Shown: positions 16,754 to 26,765, numbered from the stretch's first letter. The stretch is DNA of 64,000 bases from Exiguobacterium sp. BMC-KP (GCF_001275385.1 NZ_LGIW01000011.1:1-64000); one strand, 5' to 3'. Translations and numbers: made by a program. The notes: generated by a model not told the origin, from the letters alone.

Positions 16754-17752
16754 TTATTGTATAGATATAATATTATGTCCAATATTTTTTTTATAAAGTC
16801 CCGGGCTTAATACATAAGAACCAACACTACTTCTAATTTTAATAGTTGGCTTTATTGAAATAGTGCAAGTTTTGTTGAATGGTAACTGTTTTAATCGACA
16901 ATTACCTATCCTAATTTCTTCGATCTTGCAAAACCCTTTATTATTACCGCTCGAAATTTTCCATTGTTTTGATTTTAAATCTACAGCTTTATCAGTGACC
17001 TTAATTTCTAAAATTGCAGTTTGTGAACCGCTACCATTACATCCTAGTATCACCTTTAATATTTTTATAGTTGTATCTGTACGATTTAAATGTAAGTACA
17101 TCTTTAAAATTTCGTCTTCAAAATACTTTTCGATTATATTAATTAGACACTTCATTAAATCAATTAAAGTTATCATTTGTTTATTCGTAAGATGCTCATC
17201 GATTTCCATTTTATAAGTATGAGAAATAGTATTACGTAGATCAATCACTAATGACAAATAACCTTTTATGTTATCAAATATTGAATTACTCAAACTATCT
17301 TGTACGGGTGTGATTCCTGATTCTTTTAAAATTTTTATCAATGAGGATAAGTCATCGGATGAATTAATCCTATCTACTATTAGCTCTTTATTAAACCCTA
17401 TTACTAAAAGTAAATCCTCAAACTCTTTCCAATTTAAATTGTTAGATTGGCATAGTATATCTTTTTTAACCTTTGTGTTTCTTAAATCCTTCAAAAAAAT
17501 AGACGATAGATAAACTTTTCCAAAACTTTTTTTTAGGTATCTTTTAATAAAATCTTCTGTATGCAAAATGTGTTCATAATCGATGTAGGTGTCGTAAACT
17601 TTTTTTTTTGCGTATGTTTCCCAAATTGTATAAAAAGAAAGTACAAAGTTTTTATTGATTATTTTTTCTATCTCGTCGTCAGGATATCGATTTTTTAATT
17701 CAAGAGATTTTTTTAAATTTTGATAAGCTTCGTAAGCGAATTCTTTACTCAT
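16754..17752 (-). CDS. HEPN-domain protein, partner of a DUF262 protein
   Basis: 332 residues, AT-rich. The N-terminal 240 are helical and contain RNTISH at residues 173-178, an Rx4H motif typical of HEPN ribonucleases, preceded by a helix as in RiboL-PSP/MAE-type HEPN proteins. The C-terminal 90 are beta-rich and unassigned. It starts within the end of the upstream DUF262 gene (8-bp overlap), so the two are co-translated. DUF262/HEPN pairs occur in defence islands and as toxin-antitoxin-like units, where the HEPN protein would cleave RNA when released or triggered. The pairing is observed; the activity is inferred. Confidence 0.7.
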   Translation of the reverse strand: MSKEFAYEAYQNLKKSLELKNRYPDDEIEKIINKNFVLSFYTIWETYAKKKVYDTYIDYEHILHTEDFIKRYLKKSFGKVYLSSIFLKDLRNTKVKKDILCQSNNLNWKEFEDLLLVIGFNKELIVDRINSSDDLSSLIKILKESGITPVQDSLSNSIFDNIKGYLSLVIDLRNTISHTYKMEIDEHLTNKQMITLIDLMKCLINIIEKYFEDEILKMYLHLNRTDTTIKILKVILGCNGSGSQTAILEIKVTDKAVDLKSKQWKISSGNNKGFCKIEEIRIGNCRLKQLPFNKTCTISIKPTIKIRSSVGSYVLSPGLYKKNIGHNIISIQ

Positions 17753-18866
17753 TGTTTTTTATTTCCTCAAGTAGAAAATTATAAAAAAGACTTACTCTAT
17801 TTTCTATATTTTTTAGTGAAGTATATTTACCGTTGAAATCAGCTTTTTTCAATCTAATAAATTCATTTTTAGCTGCGACAGAGTCAATTTCTTTAAGATT
17901 TTTTAAATTGATTTCTTCATCTAACAATTTTGATATAGACAACATGACAGTATCGTAAATCATCTTTTCAAACTTACCATTTTTTGTTTTTTTAAATGCC
18001 TTATCGCCATAAATATCATAGACTGCACTGATAAGTGATTCGAAGTAGTCGAAGGAAGCGTCAGTTTCATCGTCTGTAAATTCCTTAGCTTTAATAGCGA
18101 AGCTATCTAATGTATTTTTTATACCACGTCTATAATTACAGTTGATTGCTGCCTTGAAAGCGAAGAATCGTAAAATTAACTCTCTGTCTTCCATTCGAAT
18201 TAATTCATCATCTGAGTTATTTATCATTTTTCGAAAAGGGGACAGCTCTGAAAGTTTGTTTATGGTGCTGTTAAATTCAGATGGGTAAATAGCATTTCTA
18301 ATCTCATGAGGTGATAATTCCATGCCACCAGTGTTAAGTCTTTCGAAAACAAACTGCTTTAATTCTAATTCACGATCGGGACTTTTATTTGTCTCCTTTA
18401 AAATAATAATGGCGGATAAATATCTTCTTCTAATTAGATTAGCTAATTCTTCGGGTAAGTCGCCAAATTTAAATCCATTTATTTCTGACCATAAGTCTAA
18501 ACCATCAAGTTCAAACTCATTATTAAAGAAACTAATGATAGTTGATATCCTTTGAAGACCATCCATGACTTCATATTTATTAAAGTCTGTTTCATATAAA
18601 AAAATTGGAGGGATAGGGACGTTCACTAGCAAGCTCTCGATTAATTTGGATTTTCTTTTTTGATCCCACACTCTTTTTCTTTGATAATCTGGTTTTAAAT
18701 TATAGTTAGAAAAAATTGTCTGGAGATTTTGAAGCGGATATCTAGCCTGATCAATCAATAAATTGTATTCACCTTGCATGGCTTTATCGACTAGATGTTC
18801 CCTACTTTGATTTAATTCGGGACTAGTATGGATATTATTAAAAACTTTAAAAATATTATTTAACAT
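17745..18866 (-). CDS. DUF262 (GmrS-like) protein
   Basis: 373 residues. PDYQRKRVWD at 59-68 and MDGLQRISTI at 101-110 are the hallmark DUF262 motifs; DGLQR is a variant of the DGQQR phosphate-binding loop shared with ParB/Srx folds. It is shorter than two-domain GmrSD enzymes and no C-terminal DUF1524 HNH motif is visible, so DNA cleavage is not expected from this protein alone. It likely senses or hydrolyses nucleotides and controls the HEPN partner encoded immediately downstream. The base composition is far from the plasmid backbone, consistent with separate acquisition. Confidence 0.8.
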   Translation of the reverse strand: MLNNIFKVFNNIHTSPELNQSREHLVDKAMQGEYNLLIDQARYPLQNLQTIFSNYNLKPDYQRKRVWDQKRKSKLIESLLVNVPIPPIFLYETDFNKYEVMDGLQRISTIISFFNNEFELDGLDLWSEINGFKFGDLPEELANLIRRRYLSAIIILKETNKSPDRELELKQFVFERLNTGGMELSPHEIRNAIYPSEFNSTINKLSELSPFRKMINNSDDELIRMEDRELILRFFAFKAAINCNYRRGIKNTLDSFAIKAKEFTDDETDASFDYFESLISAVYDIYGDKAFKKTKNGKFEKMIYDTVMLSISKLLDEEINLKNLKEIDSVAAKNEFIRLKKADFNGKYTSLKNIENRVSLFYNFLLEEIKNNE

Positions 18867-18907
18867 AATAATCTCCCATGTTTACTTATTTGTTTATTAC
18901 ATCGCTG

Positions 18908-18953
18908 AAAGGAATACTGTTTTTTATAGAAAATAAAAAACAGTATTCCTTTT
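18908..18953. repeat. Inverted repeat upstream of the DUF262/HEPN operon
   Basis: AAGGAATACTGTTTTTTAT pairs with its near-complement over about 19 bp and is followed by T6 on the plus strand. It resembles a plus-strand terminator although no plus-strand gene ends here. It may insulate the operon or lie in its leader. Confidence 0.55.
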
Positions 18954-18983
18954 TTCATTATAACTTATGTATGGATATATCAT

Positions 18984-19023
18984 AAATAAAGATGTAGCTG
19001 GAGTAAGTCACTCCAGCTACATC
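18984..19023 (-). terminator. Terminator of the secreted-protein gene
   Basis: GATGTAGCTGGAGT pairs with ACTCCAGCTACATC. On the minus strand the hairpin is followed by a TTTATTT tract. It lies about 55 bases past the stop codon at 19078. Confidence 0.75.
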
Positions 19024-19077
19024 TCTATTTTAGGTGTAAAATCAACATAAAGATACGTTAGCAAGAAACTAAAAAAA

Positions 19078-19899
19078 TCAGTATGAACTAGATGTTCCGT
19101 AAGTACGACCTTTATAATCACCGTGAACGTTTACACGTAGGAAAGTTTCTTCGAATGTTAATCCAACTCCATTTACAGCTAATCCGTAACTAACTATGCC
19201 TTCTTGAAAAGCAGTACGCTTTTTACTATTTGAGGTATCGACTCCTGAAGACTTATCGTAAATACTATAAGCAAAACCGTCGAAATTTCTTTTTATATAG
19301 TGATGAGTTATTCTTGCAGTGACTTTTTTTCCATCATAAGTGAAATTTGCTCCAATGCTTGCCGTTGCAACTTTTGTTCCGAAAAAACTATATAAGGTCC
19401 TCTCGTTATGAGCGTATTTAGTTTTAGCTGAAGCTGCGTATGCTGTTTTACCTAAAAAAGCTTCTTTTAGTGAATTAAAAAATGATAACCGATTCTCTGT
19501 TGTGTTTTGTTCTAATGTTTCTTCTTCTAGTAAAGTTGCTGGACGGTCATCTCCTTCTTGGAACTCGTCTAGAATGATTCCTTGATTAGAAAATATAATC
19601 TTGCTATTTTCGTCTAATGGATAAGTATGTGTATCAGTCTCGACTAGAAGCGAATTACGATCATCATTATCTTCTTTTTCAATTTTTTCTTGAATTTCAT
19701 TAGTGTGAGAATCCATATAAGTTTCTAATTGTTCTTCCTTATTTTTAGATTTTTTTAGTACACTAACTAAGTTTTCTTCAAACTGTCTTTGTTTTATTTC
19801 TTCAACGGGACTTAAGTTAATTTGAATTGTCTCATTTTCTGTTGCAAAAGTTTGTATAGGTGTGATTGTTAAAATTCCTATAGTAGATAAAGAAAACAA
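19078..19899 (-). CDS. Secreted protein of unknown function, start codon uncertain
   Basis: 273 residues counted from a TTG at 19899. The N-terminus FSLSTIGILTITPIQTFA is the hydrophobic core and cleavage region of a Sec signal peptide. The positively charged part (ILKTKKIL) is encoded in frame upstream of the TTG, where no ATG, GTG or TTG exists. Its first codon would be ATC at 19920, 12 bases after AAAGGA. Either a rare ATC start is used or the original ATG was lost. The middle is acidic. The C-terminal 110 residues look beta-rich (FTYDGKKVTARITHHYI). No known domain or sorting signal was recognised. Confidence 0.6.
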   Translation of the reverse strand: MFSLSTIGILTITPIQTFATENETIQINLSPVEEIKQRQFEENLVSVLKKSKNKEEQLETYMDSHTNEIQEKIEKEDNDDRNSLLVETDTHTYPLDENSKIIFSNQGIILDEFQEGDDRPATLLEEETLEQNTTENRLSFFNSLKEAFLGKTAYAASAKTKYAHNERTLYSFFGTKVATASIGANFTYDGKKVTARITHHYIKRNFDGFAYSIYDKSSGVDTSNSKKRTAFQEGIVSYGLAVNGVGLTFEETFLRVNVHGDYKGRTYGTSSSY

Positions 19900-20065
19900 T
19901 ATTTTTTTAGTTTTTAGGATGTTATAAGATTGTCCTTTTCAAATTTGAAGATTATATAAAAATTACCAACTTTCATTATACATAAAAAATGTAACAAAAT
20001 GAATTAATTTCATTTTAACTTATTATCTTTTGGGATATAAAGGTGGAAGGGAGAGATGAAATATT

Positions 20066-22539
20066 ATGGATGATAAAGTAGATAGTCGATTGTTGGGAAT
20101 TCTTGATTTGGCAGACTCGAAGAGCACGAAGCTTAGCCTGCAATAGATAGCTAAGTTGATGAAAGATGGTTATAAATTAGAAGATTTCATAGAGTGGGAT
20201 GAGGAACTGGTAGAAGGGATACAGGCGAACGTGAAGGAGGAACTTCACGGCCAATTTCTTGATTTGAAAGAAGAAAATCTCTCAATCATAGGAGAGAAGA
20301 AGTTCCTCTACAGACTCGTCTTGGTAAATGGAGGTGCGAGTGAGAACATCGGAAGAAATCTATTACATCCCTCGGGAATAATATACGAATATCTAACGAC
20401 GATTGATTATGAAACATTCAGAAGGCTGACAGCTGGTGGTGAGCGTAAAACCATCTTCGTCAAACTAATGAAGGCATTTGAGAACGATAGTGGTGTCAGG
20501 GACGAGTCCTACGATAGTAGCATCATACAGGCGAAAAAGTTAGGGAAACGATTAGTGAATCAAATCGAAAAAGATTTGACCCGCGTATACGACGAAATGC
20601 CAAATCAATCCATGCCAGGGGACTGGGGAAAAAACGGGATTGCAAGAACACGAGGTCTCTGCGGGATTAGGATGTCTAGCGCAAAACGGGCTAGTCCATC
20701 TTAGAGAAGAACAAGTGAGCAAGCGAACTAGACACCTAGAAGAAGCCCTATCATCTATACCAGAAACAAACAGACGTATCATGGAACAGCGTCTGACAGG
20801 AATGACTCTCCAAGAAATAGGAGACATCAACAATGTGACACGTGAAAGAGTCAGACAAATTCTAGAAAAGGTCGTCTCTGGCATCCCTCTGACAAACATC
20901 ATAGAAGCCAGACGGATGAGATATCTATTTGAGAGTTACGAACTTGATTATGTCTTCTTCGAGACTGTATTAGGCGAACGAAAAGAAACATATCATTTCC
21001 TTTCAGAAAAATGTTCGGAAGGTACTTCGTCCAAAAGAAAAATCTATTCTTTCTTACAATCAGAGCAGAGACAGCGGATGCTCTTGAGCGAAGGGCTATA
21101 CGAGAACCTTGAGGGACAGGCCGTGACGATGACGAAGTCAGGAATGGTGGAGAAGTATTATGCCCTCGAAGGACGTGAGATGGAGCATGTGTCGATTCAT
21201 CATCGTCGTTATCTCGCGTACATCGAGGAGGTATTACGAGACCAGGAAGGGGCACTGGGGACGTTCCGTCTATCCGAACGCGCCTTCGAGGGGGTCTCCG
21301 ACAGGATCGAAGGATGCATACAATCCGCGGGACGAAAGGTCAGGTACCTCGACATCCGCCCAATCCTCGAGGAACGGGATGTCATCGAGAGTTTATTCGT
21401 CCTGGACCCGGGCATCTACAATGCGCGTCTCATCTATGACGTCCATGCCGACTACTTCTGGTCGCTGGACATCAGGACGCATCATGAGCTACATAACATC
21501 CTGAAGGATAACCTCAAGATCGATGCGATCCAGATGCGCCGGATGCCCGAGTTCGGCGTCATGGTGACGGATAAGCTGGAGTGGCTGGTAGGTCTCATCG
21601 ACGAGATGGGTCCGATACCGCTCGAGACGTTCCTGCTGCGCGTCGAGGAGGCCTATGGTCTGTCAATCTCCTCTACGCGGAGTCTGATACAGATGGAGCT
21701 GTCCGACTACATCACCGCACAGAACGAGCTCGCCCATGAAATACCTGAGTTGACCGAGGGGGAGGAGGCGTTCATCCGTTCGGTGCTCGTCCAGGACATC
21801 TACACCGCCCAGGAACTGATCGAGAAGCATTCGGTGACGGTCGCTGATTTCCAACATCGCTATCTGAACAAGCGGAACCTTTCCGTGGTGGGCTACGACC
21901 TGAGACGAGGGTTCGTGCTCCGGAAGGGGCTCGGGAGCGGGGAGGCCTATTTCCGACGGTTGTTGCTGTCCGAGGATTACTTCCGTTGGGATCGTCGTTC
22001 TAACGTGCAGAACACGCAGTCCTTCTGGAAGACGCTGCTCGACCTCCAGGAAGACCTCGACCTGTTCCGGATCGAGGAGGACGTCTACATGAGCATCTCC
22101 GTACTCGAGCGAGCCGGTGTCGCGAAGAAGACGGTAGCCGACTTCCGAGAAAGGGTCGGCGCTCATTTCTCTGGCGGGCGGTACTATACGATGAAGACCA
22201 TACGTGAGGAAGTCGAACATCCGATCCTCAATCTGGGGTTCGAGGACGTGTTCTATGAACGAATCTGTCGGAGTGATGCCGAGGTCCGGTTCATCCAGAC
22301 ACCATCCGGCCACGTGTTCTATCAGGCCGGGGAAAGACGGAACCAGGCGGATTTCATCGGTCACGGATGGCATCCATATCGATGCACTCCTGTCGTCCAT
22401 CGAACAGACATACGGCATCCGATTCGAGAAATAGGAGGTCATCGAGAAGGTCAATGCCTCGGGTATGTATTATACGCCCGAGATGGAACGTGTGTACGTA
22501 AAAAAGTGGAGTTTATTCGATGAAATTTATGATAATTGA
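20066..22539 (+). pseudogene. Broken gene with a sigma region 4-like HTH domain
   Basis: The reading runs from ATG 20066 (GGAAGGGAGAG upstream) to TGA 22539, about 820 codons, but is interrupted four times. There is an in-frame TAG at 20144, a one-base excess in the G4/A6 tract near 20624-20636, another near 22358-22362, and a TAG at 22432. Residues encoded at about 20735-20880 resemble sigma-70 region 4 (ALSSIPETNRRIMEQRLTGM, then TRERVRQILEK). The remaining domains are unassigned. Base composition changes inside the gene: AT-rich to about 21065, GC-rich from there to about 22490. Both pieces code in a compatible frame, so a recombination hybrid or unequal amelioration is possible. Sequencing error alone would not explain two nonsense codons. 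Confidence 0.75.
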
Positions 22540-22582
22540 TAAAATACTTTAGTTACTATTCGAGCTCTCTATACTCTAAGTT

Positions 22583-22624
22583 AAAAGGCCACGTTTCTTG
22601 TTTATAGAGAAACATGGCTTTTTA
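22583..22624 (+). terminator. Terminator after the pseudogene
   Basis: AAAAGGCCACGTTTCT pairs imperfectly with AGAAACATGGCTTTTT and runs into a T-tract. Confidence 0.65.
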
Positions 22625-22759
22625 AAGTTATTTGTGTACTAGAGTACTTATACATCCATAGATTGACAATAATATAAAAAATCATGACTATGAAAAGGGT
22701 GAGCGAAAAAAATGACTCTTAATAAACTCTATAGGCTATAGTTTCTCGAATACTGTAGA

Positions 22760-24097
22760 CTAAGATGTTAAAGAGGATGATGGATTAGTGCTTTTAATTG
22801 TTAATTGTTTGAGTTGGTTCAACAATGACGGTGGTGCATTTGACGGACTTTTGATAAAACCAACTTGCTCTGCGATATCTCTCCGTAGCTTACTCAAAGG
22901 CTCGTCGTTGATTTTCTTTTCATCTATTTCATAACCGATAATGAAAGACTTAAGCTCGTCGATATTAGTAAAAATGGGAAATGAATCATTTAAATCTATC
23001 AGTCTAGAGTCAGGATACATCAGTTTTTTTCTTACAATATCCTCCACATGATTGGTGTGATAACTATATAAGGCTTTCAATTGAAACATGTCTAAATGCT
23101 CTAGTATTCTTTTATCTTGAGGATCATTTAACGCTAAATCAATAAATATTTCATTTTGAATTGTATTTGGATTAGCTAAGAATCTAAAGTGAGAGTGTAA
23201 ATTATCTTCAAACGGATTGACAGCTGACATGGAAGGAATTTTATCGCCCTTCATTGACTGATTACACTGCTTGCAAGAGGGTACCAAGTTATATAAAGAC
23301 ATAGAGAAGTAAGGATATTTGCTCTTAGGATAAAAGTGATCTAAATCAGCACGCACCTTCCCTTTTTTTGATAAAAAAGGAGTTATGAATTGACGATTAC
23401 AGTAGGGACACACCTTTAAATTACTACTCATGATAAGGGCGTAATCACTCCACCCTTTCTCGAAAACTTTTGATTTTCCGATATTTGAAAATGTCAAATA
23501 CAGATTGGGAATAGAATCGAACGACTTTTTGAATTCGTTCAAATTTTTGTTTTTATCATCGTGCAGAAGATTTTCGATTTCTGTTTTCTGGCGAGGAATC
23601 GAATTAATCAAGATTGTACGGAAATTGTTCCAATGACGAGTTTTAGAGAATTTGACACTGCTATCATCCCCATTTTCAGCTTTTGCAGAGTCCTTTATCA
23701 AATCGAATAAATCTTTTGTCGTAAATTTTTCATAACCAAATAAATCATATATATGTTTACTGAAGTTTTTCCCTGCATTACTGTTTAAAACTGCACTTAT
23801 TAGTGGGAATTTATTTTCAATCTCAAGCTGAATACTTCGTAATATCATGGGTTGTTCAATCAAAAAATCATGTAAATTATCCCCTAGATAATCATTAAAG
23901 TGTTGCTGTTGAGATAAAAATAATTGAACTAGTTCTATTTCGCTTGTAAATCCTAAACATAGTTTCAACTCTAATGTCTCGTCGTAGGTTGGAGCATAGA
24001 GGTTATACTTGTATGAATCCCATCGATTCATTATATATTTCGTTGTATATCGAAGATGCTTATCAACCGCCTCATCATCGTATTTCAATTGAATCAT
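22760..24097 (-). CDS. ptuB: Septu-type HNH nuclease
   Basis: 445 residues. The HNH core lies at about 230-285: CPYCNRQF, then DLDHFYPKSKYPYFSMSLYN with the metal-binding Asp-His, then CKQCNQSMKGDK. The two Cys pairs form the usual structural zinc site. About 225 residues precede the nuclease, longer than in short PtuB proteins; this extension may contact the ATPase. The stop of ptuA and the start of this gene share a base at 24097. In Septu, PtuA filaments or hexamers hold PtuB in check and release DNA cleavage during phage infection; that activity is known for the family and not shown here. Confidence 0.8.
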   Translation of the reverse strand: MIQLKYDDEAVDKHLRYTTKYIMNRWDSYKYNLYAPTYDETLELKLCLGFTSEIELVQLFLSQQQHFNDYLGDNLHDFLIEQPMILRSIQLEIENKFPLISAVLNSNAGKNFSKHIYDLFGYEKFTTKDLFDLIKDSAKAENGDDSSVKFSKTRHWNNFRTILINSIPRQKTEIENLLHDDKNKNLNEFKKSFDSIPNLYLTFSNIGKSKVFEKGWSDYALIMSSNLKVCPYCNRQFITPFLSKKGKVRADLDHFYPKSKYPYFSMSLYNLVPSCKQCNQSMKGDKIPSMSAVNPFEDNLHSHFRFLANPNTIQNEIFIDLALNDPQDKRILEHLDMFQLKALYSYHTNHVEDIVRKKLMYPDSRLIDLNDSFPIFTNIDELKSFIIGYEIDEKKINDEPLSKLRRDIAEQVGFIKSPSNAPPSLLNQLKQLTIKSTNPSSSLTS

Positions 24098-26070
24098 CAG
24101 TAATCATCCCTCTTCTCTTTATTTAAAATATACTGAATTAATCTGTTTTTTTCATGTTCATTCATTGCATCATAGATTTCAGTTGTCTTCTTTACGCGAT
24201 CGCTCACTACTTCGTTTAAAAGCGAGTTGATTTTTTCTTGATAATAGATTCGCGTGATGTCCTCGCCTATGATGTTCGTGGTCAATCTGATTGAATCTAT
24301 CAAAGCATTTTTAGTTACTATCTCCATAGAGTCCTCGATAAATGCTATGTCACGTTTCATCCGCTCCGAAACTCGAATCGCTAACCTGCCTGTGACATTA
24401 TCTAATAGGAATGAGTCCTTGAATAAAGAATAAATATTCTGGCTAAATGTCATACTGGTCTCGTTTCTTTCTTCTTTGGATATATAGTATATGTTGTGAT
24501 GTGGTACGTCTGAAAGGATTATTGGTGAATGGGTAGTAAGTATGATTTGAACGTCGTGTTCAGGGAAAAATCTCGATACGCTTCTGACCATAGAGTCGAT
24601 GTATGTAGATTGTCCCTCGGGATGGAGTGAGCTACCAGCCTCGTCAATCAATAACCATAGAGTTGTTTTTCTTATTCGTAGTGTTTCTTGAGACCGATGT
24701 CCGTTAAACTCATAGAGATCATTTCTAATTGAATAAAGAGTGGAGTATAGATTGAGGAGCTTGTTTTCACCCGTGCTCATTCCCCAATCAAATTCCAAAT
24801 AAGACATGAAACTCATGTCATTGTATTTTTCTCGAAAACCTGAAAACCCCTTTACTTCGTCACTGTTCTTCAAACTTATCTCGAATAAGTCTGATTTGAG
24901 TATATTTTTTTTATAACTTACCTTCATTGTTGAAAGGTAGTACTCGACATAATTAAAAAAATCAAAAACGGAAGTATCTTTTTTCAGAACTTCATTATGA
25001 ATTCGATCCAATGCTTCAGCGATATCGAAAGCGCTATTAAATCGTTTAAATGATAGTGATGATAACGAGCTTAAGAATCTAACATGTAACTCTTTGTGTT
25101 CCTTTACAGGTTCGACAGTCAGGTTTTTGATATAAAATTCATTGAGTCCATCAAAAAGAATACATTTCAAGAGGGCTTTTTCGAAATCATCATGTGGACT
25201 GTTTTCAATAGACTCACTGATTTTACTTAGGAGACGTTCTTCATCAAAAAGTTCGGGATATGGATTTATGGATTTTAACCTTTTAGCCAGCTCAGCCATA
25301 GGTGCTTGATAATCCATGGACACATATATTTTAGTCGGAAAATTTAAAAAGTCATAATAAGCTTCGTTTAAGGCATGTTCAAGAAAGTTAAGTTGCCATT
25401 CCATTTCCTCCTTGAAATATTTGGCGATAGGATTCATATATGTACCATTAGCAATAGATGATTCACTCTTTCTATCATCAAAAGCATTTTTTGATGATTT
25501 TCTAATTGTTTTTCCGAATGTCATGTCTCTCACTAAGTCCGAGTTATGCGTAGAATTAATGATGAAGTCGGATTTATTGAGCTCATCTGTGTAATGGACG
25601 ACACAATTAGTATTAATGATTTTTTTCAAATCTACTTTTGATAAAGGTTCTATGAAAAGCTCTTTTTCGTGTGTAAGTATTTCAATTTTCATTTCAGTCG
25701 AAGTTGTATAAAAGAAAAGTTTTTTGTCAATTATTCCGTGTTCTCGTTCGTATTCATCATAAAAAATCCCTAGGTATCGATTAGTCAACGTTTCATGGGA
25801 ATTATAATCTAAAAACATTTTTATTCTATTAAGAATTTTCGTCTTTCCGCTGCCGTTCCTTCCTACGATAACATTCACTGCCTTAATGTTAGGTGTTTCT
25901 CTAAATATGTAATCATCGATTATCGGAATTTGGATATCTAGTTTTTTTATGTTAAGTATGGTTGTCTTATCATCTTTAGTATGCCTGTCGATAGTTAGTA
26001 AATTTTGTAAAATAATTTCTTCGAAAGTCTCTTTTTCTTTGTCCAACTCCAATAAATAAATCAATTTCAT
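24097..26070 (-). CDS. ptuA: Septu-type SMC-like ATPase
   Basis: 657 residues. Walker A GRNGSGKT lies at residues 70-77. The signature region SYLEFDWGMSTGENKLLNLYS lies at about 425, and Walker B WLLIDEAGSSLHPEGQ at about 470, followed by an H-loop in ILTTHSPIILSD. This is the OLD/SMC-like AAA layout of PtuA. The insert between Walker A and signature is large and helical. Ribosome binding site GGGGGAG stands 6 bases before ATG 26070. It is the first gene of the ptuAB operon. AT-rich composition differs from the flanking genes, suggesting a transferred defence cassette. No reverse transcriptase is nearby, so this is not a retron-associated PtuAB. Confidence 0.82.
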   Translation of the reverse strand: MKLIYLLELDKEKETFEEIILQNLLTIDRHTKDDKTTILNIKKLDIQIPIIDDYIFRETPNIKAVNVIVGRNGSGKTKILNRIKMFLDYNSHETLTNRYLGIFYDEYEREHGIIDKKLFFYTTSTEMKIEILTHEKELFIEPLSKVDLKKIINTNCVVHYTDELNKSDFIINSTHNSDLVRDMTFGKTIRKSSKNAFDDRKSESSIANGTYMNPIAKYFKEEMEWQLNFLEHALNEAYYDFLNFPTKIYVSMDYQAPMAELAKRLKSINPYPELFDEERLLSKISESIENSPHDDFEKALLKCILFDGLNEFYIKNLTVEPVKEHKELHVRFLSSLSSLSFKRFNSAFDIAEALDRIHNEVLKKDTSVFDFFNYVEYYLSTMKVSYKKNILKSDLFEISLKNSDEVKGFSGFREKYNDMSFMSYLEFDWGMSTGENKLLNLYSTLYSIRNDLYEFNGHRSQETLRIRKTTLWLLIDEAGSSLHPEGQSTYIDSMVRSVSRFFPEHDVQIILTTHSPIILSDVPHHNIYYISKEERNETSMTFSQNIYSLFKDSFLLDNVTGRLAIRVSERMKRDIAFIEDSMEIVTKNALIDSIRLTTNIIGEDITRIYYQEKINSLLNEVVSDRVKKTTEIYDAMNEHEKNRLIQYILNKEKRDDY

Positions 26071-26153
26071 CTTCTACTCCCCCTATCTGTATATTAATGT
26101 AAATAAAAAATCCTGAAATAACAATGGATACTTTGTATTGGAAGTACTTAAAA

Positions 26154-26765
26154 TCATAATTCTTTTGCCATCCTCAATGCCTCTATCCAGGAACCGAATC
26201 GCTTCGTCACCGCGAGGAGTCTGGGTGCACCCCTATCGATTGCCCATCTGTCGTATTCGACAGAGTTCAGGTGCTGCTCCTCGAGCGCGACCCGGAGGAA
26301 GACTAGGCATTCCTCGTCGGTAAACCGACTGCGTGGAGTCAGACCGTGGCTCCTCAAGGCATCTGCCCAGCCACCGTACCGCTTCACGATCGTCGCACGA
26401 CTCGGCATCTCGGGATGCTCCTTCCGTATCCGATTATAGTCGGACGACGAGAGGTAGCTCCCGTGGAGGTGGCGGCAGATGATGAGGCTCTCCCTTATCG
26501 TCCATTTCTCTCGAGGCATCCTGAGGTGGTCCAGTCGCCAGATGGCATGTGGGTCCAGGTTCTCGAGAGTGATGATTCCTGCACGGACGAGTAGCTGCGT
26601 CCATGATCCGAAGCCGTCGATGATTTCTTTGAGCGGGGGATGTGCGTCGCGTTTCGCGAGCTTGTCGTACATCGCGGCGTTGATTGTCCGTTTCCGGTCC
26701 TGCTGAAGTCGTAGGATCAGCTGGATGATGTCCTCCTGCCACTCCCCTGAGGGCTTTGCTCCCAT
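26154..26765 (-). CDS. Homing-endonuclease-associated repeat protein
   Basis: 203 residues composed of three tandem helical repeats of about 60, each ending in the same phrase: FGSWTQLLVRAG, YGGWADALRSHG and FGSWIEALRMA. This is the repeat found beside HNH and homing nucleases, where it acts as a DNA-binding module. No nuclease motif is present here, so it is either a stand-alone DNA-binding protein or the remnant of a nuclease that lost its catalytic domain. It is GC-rich like the backbone, monocistronic, and precedes the EVE-like pair on the opposite strand. Confidence 0.65.
   Translation of the reverse strand: MGAKPSGEWQEDIIQLILRLQQDRKRTINAAMYDKLAKRDAHPPLKEIIDGFGSWTQLLVRAGIITLENLDPHAIWRLDHLRMPREKWTIRESLIICRHLHGSYLSSSDYNRIRKEHPEMPSRATIVKRYGGWADALRSHGLTPRSRFTDEECLVFLRVALEEQHLNSVEYDRWAIDRGAPRLLAVTKRFGSWIEALRMAKEL

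Noticed and set aside
20620-20645. Programmed frameshift at the A-AAA-AAC heptamer in the sigma-like gene
   Set aside because: The heptamer would give a -1 shift, while joining the frames needs +1. The gene also has two nonsense codons and another shift, so decay is the simpler reading.
22760-26070. Retron-associated PtuAB
   Set aside because: No reverse transcriptase or msr/msd-like region lies nearby.
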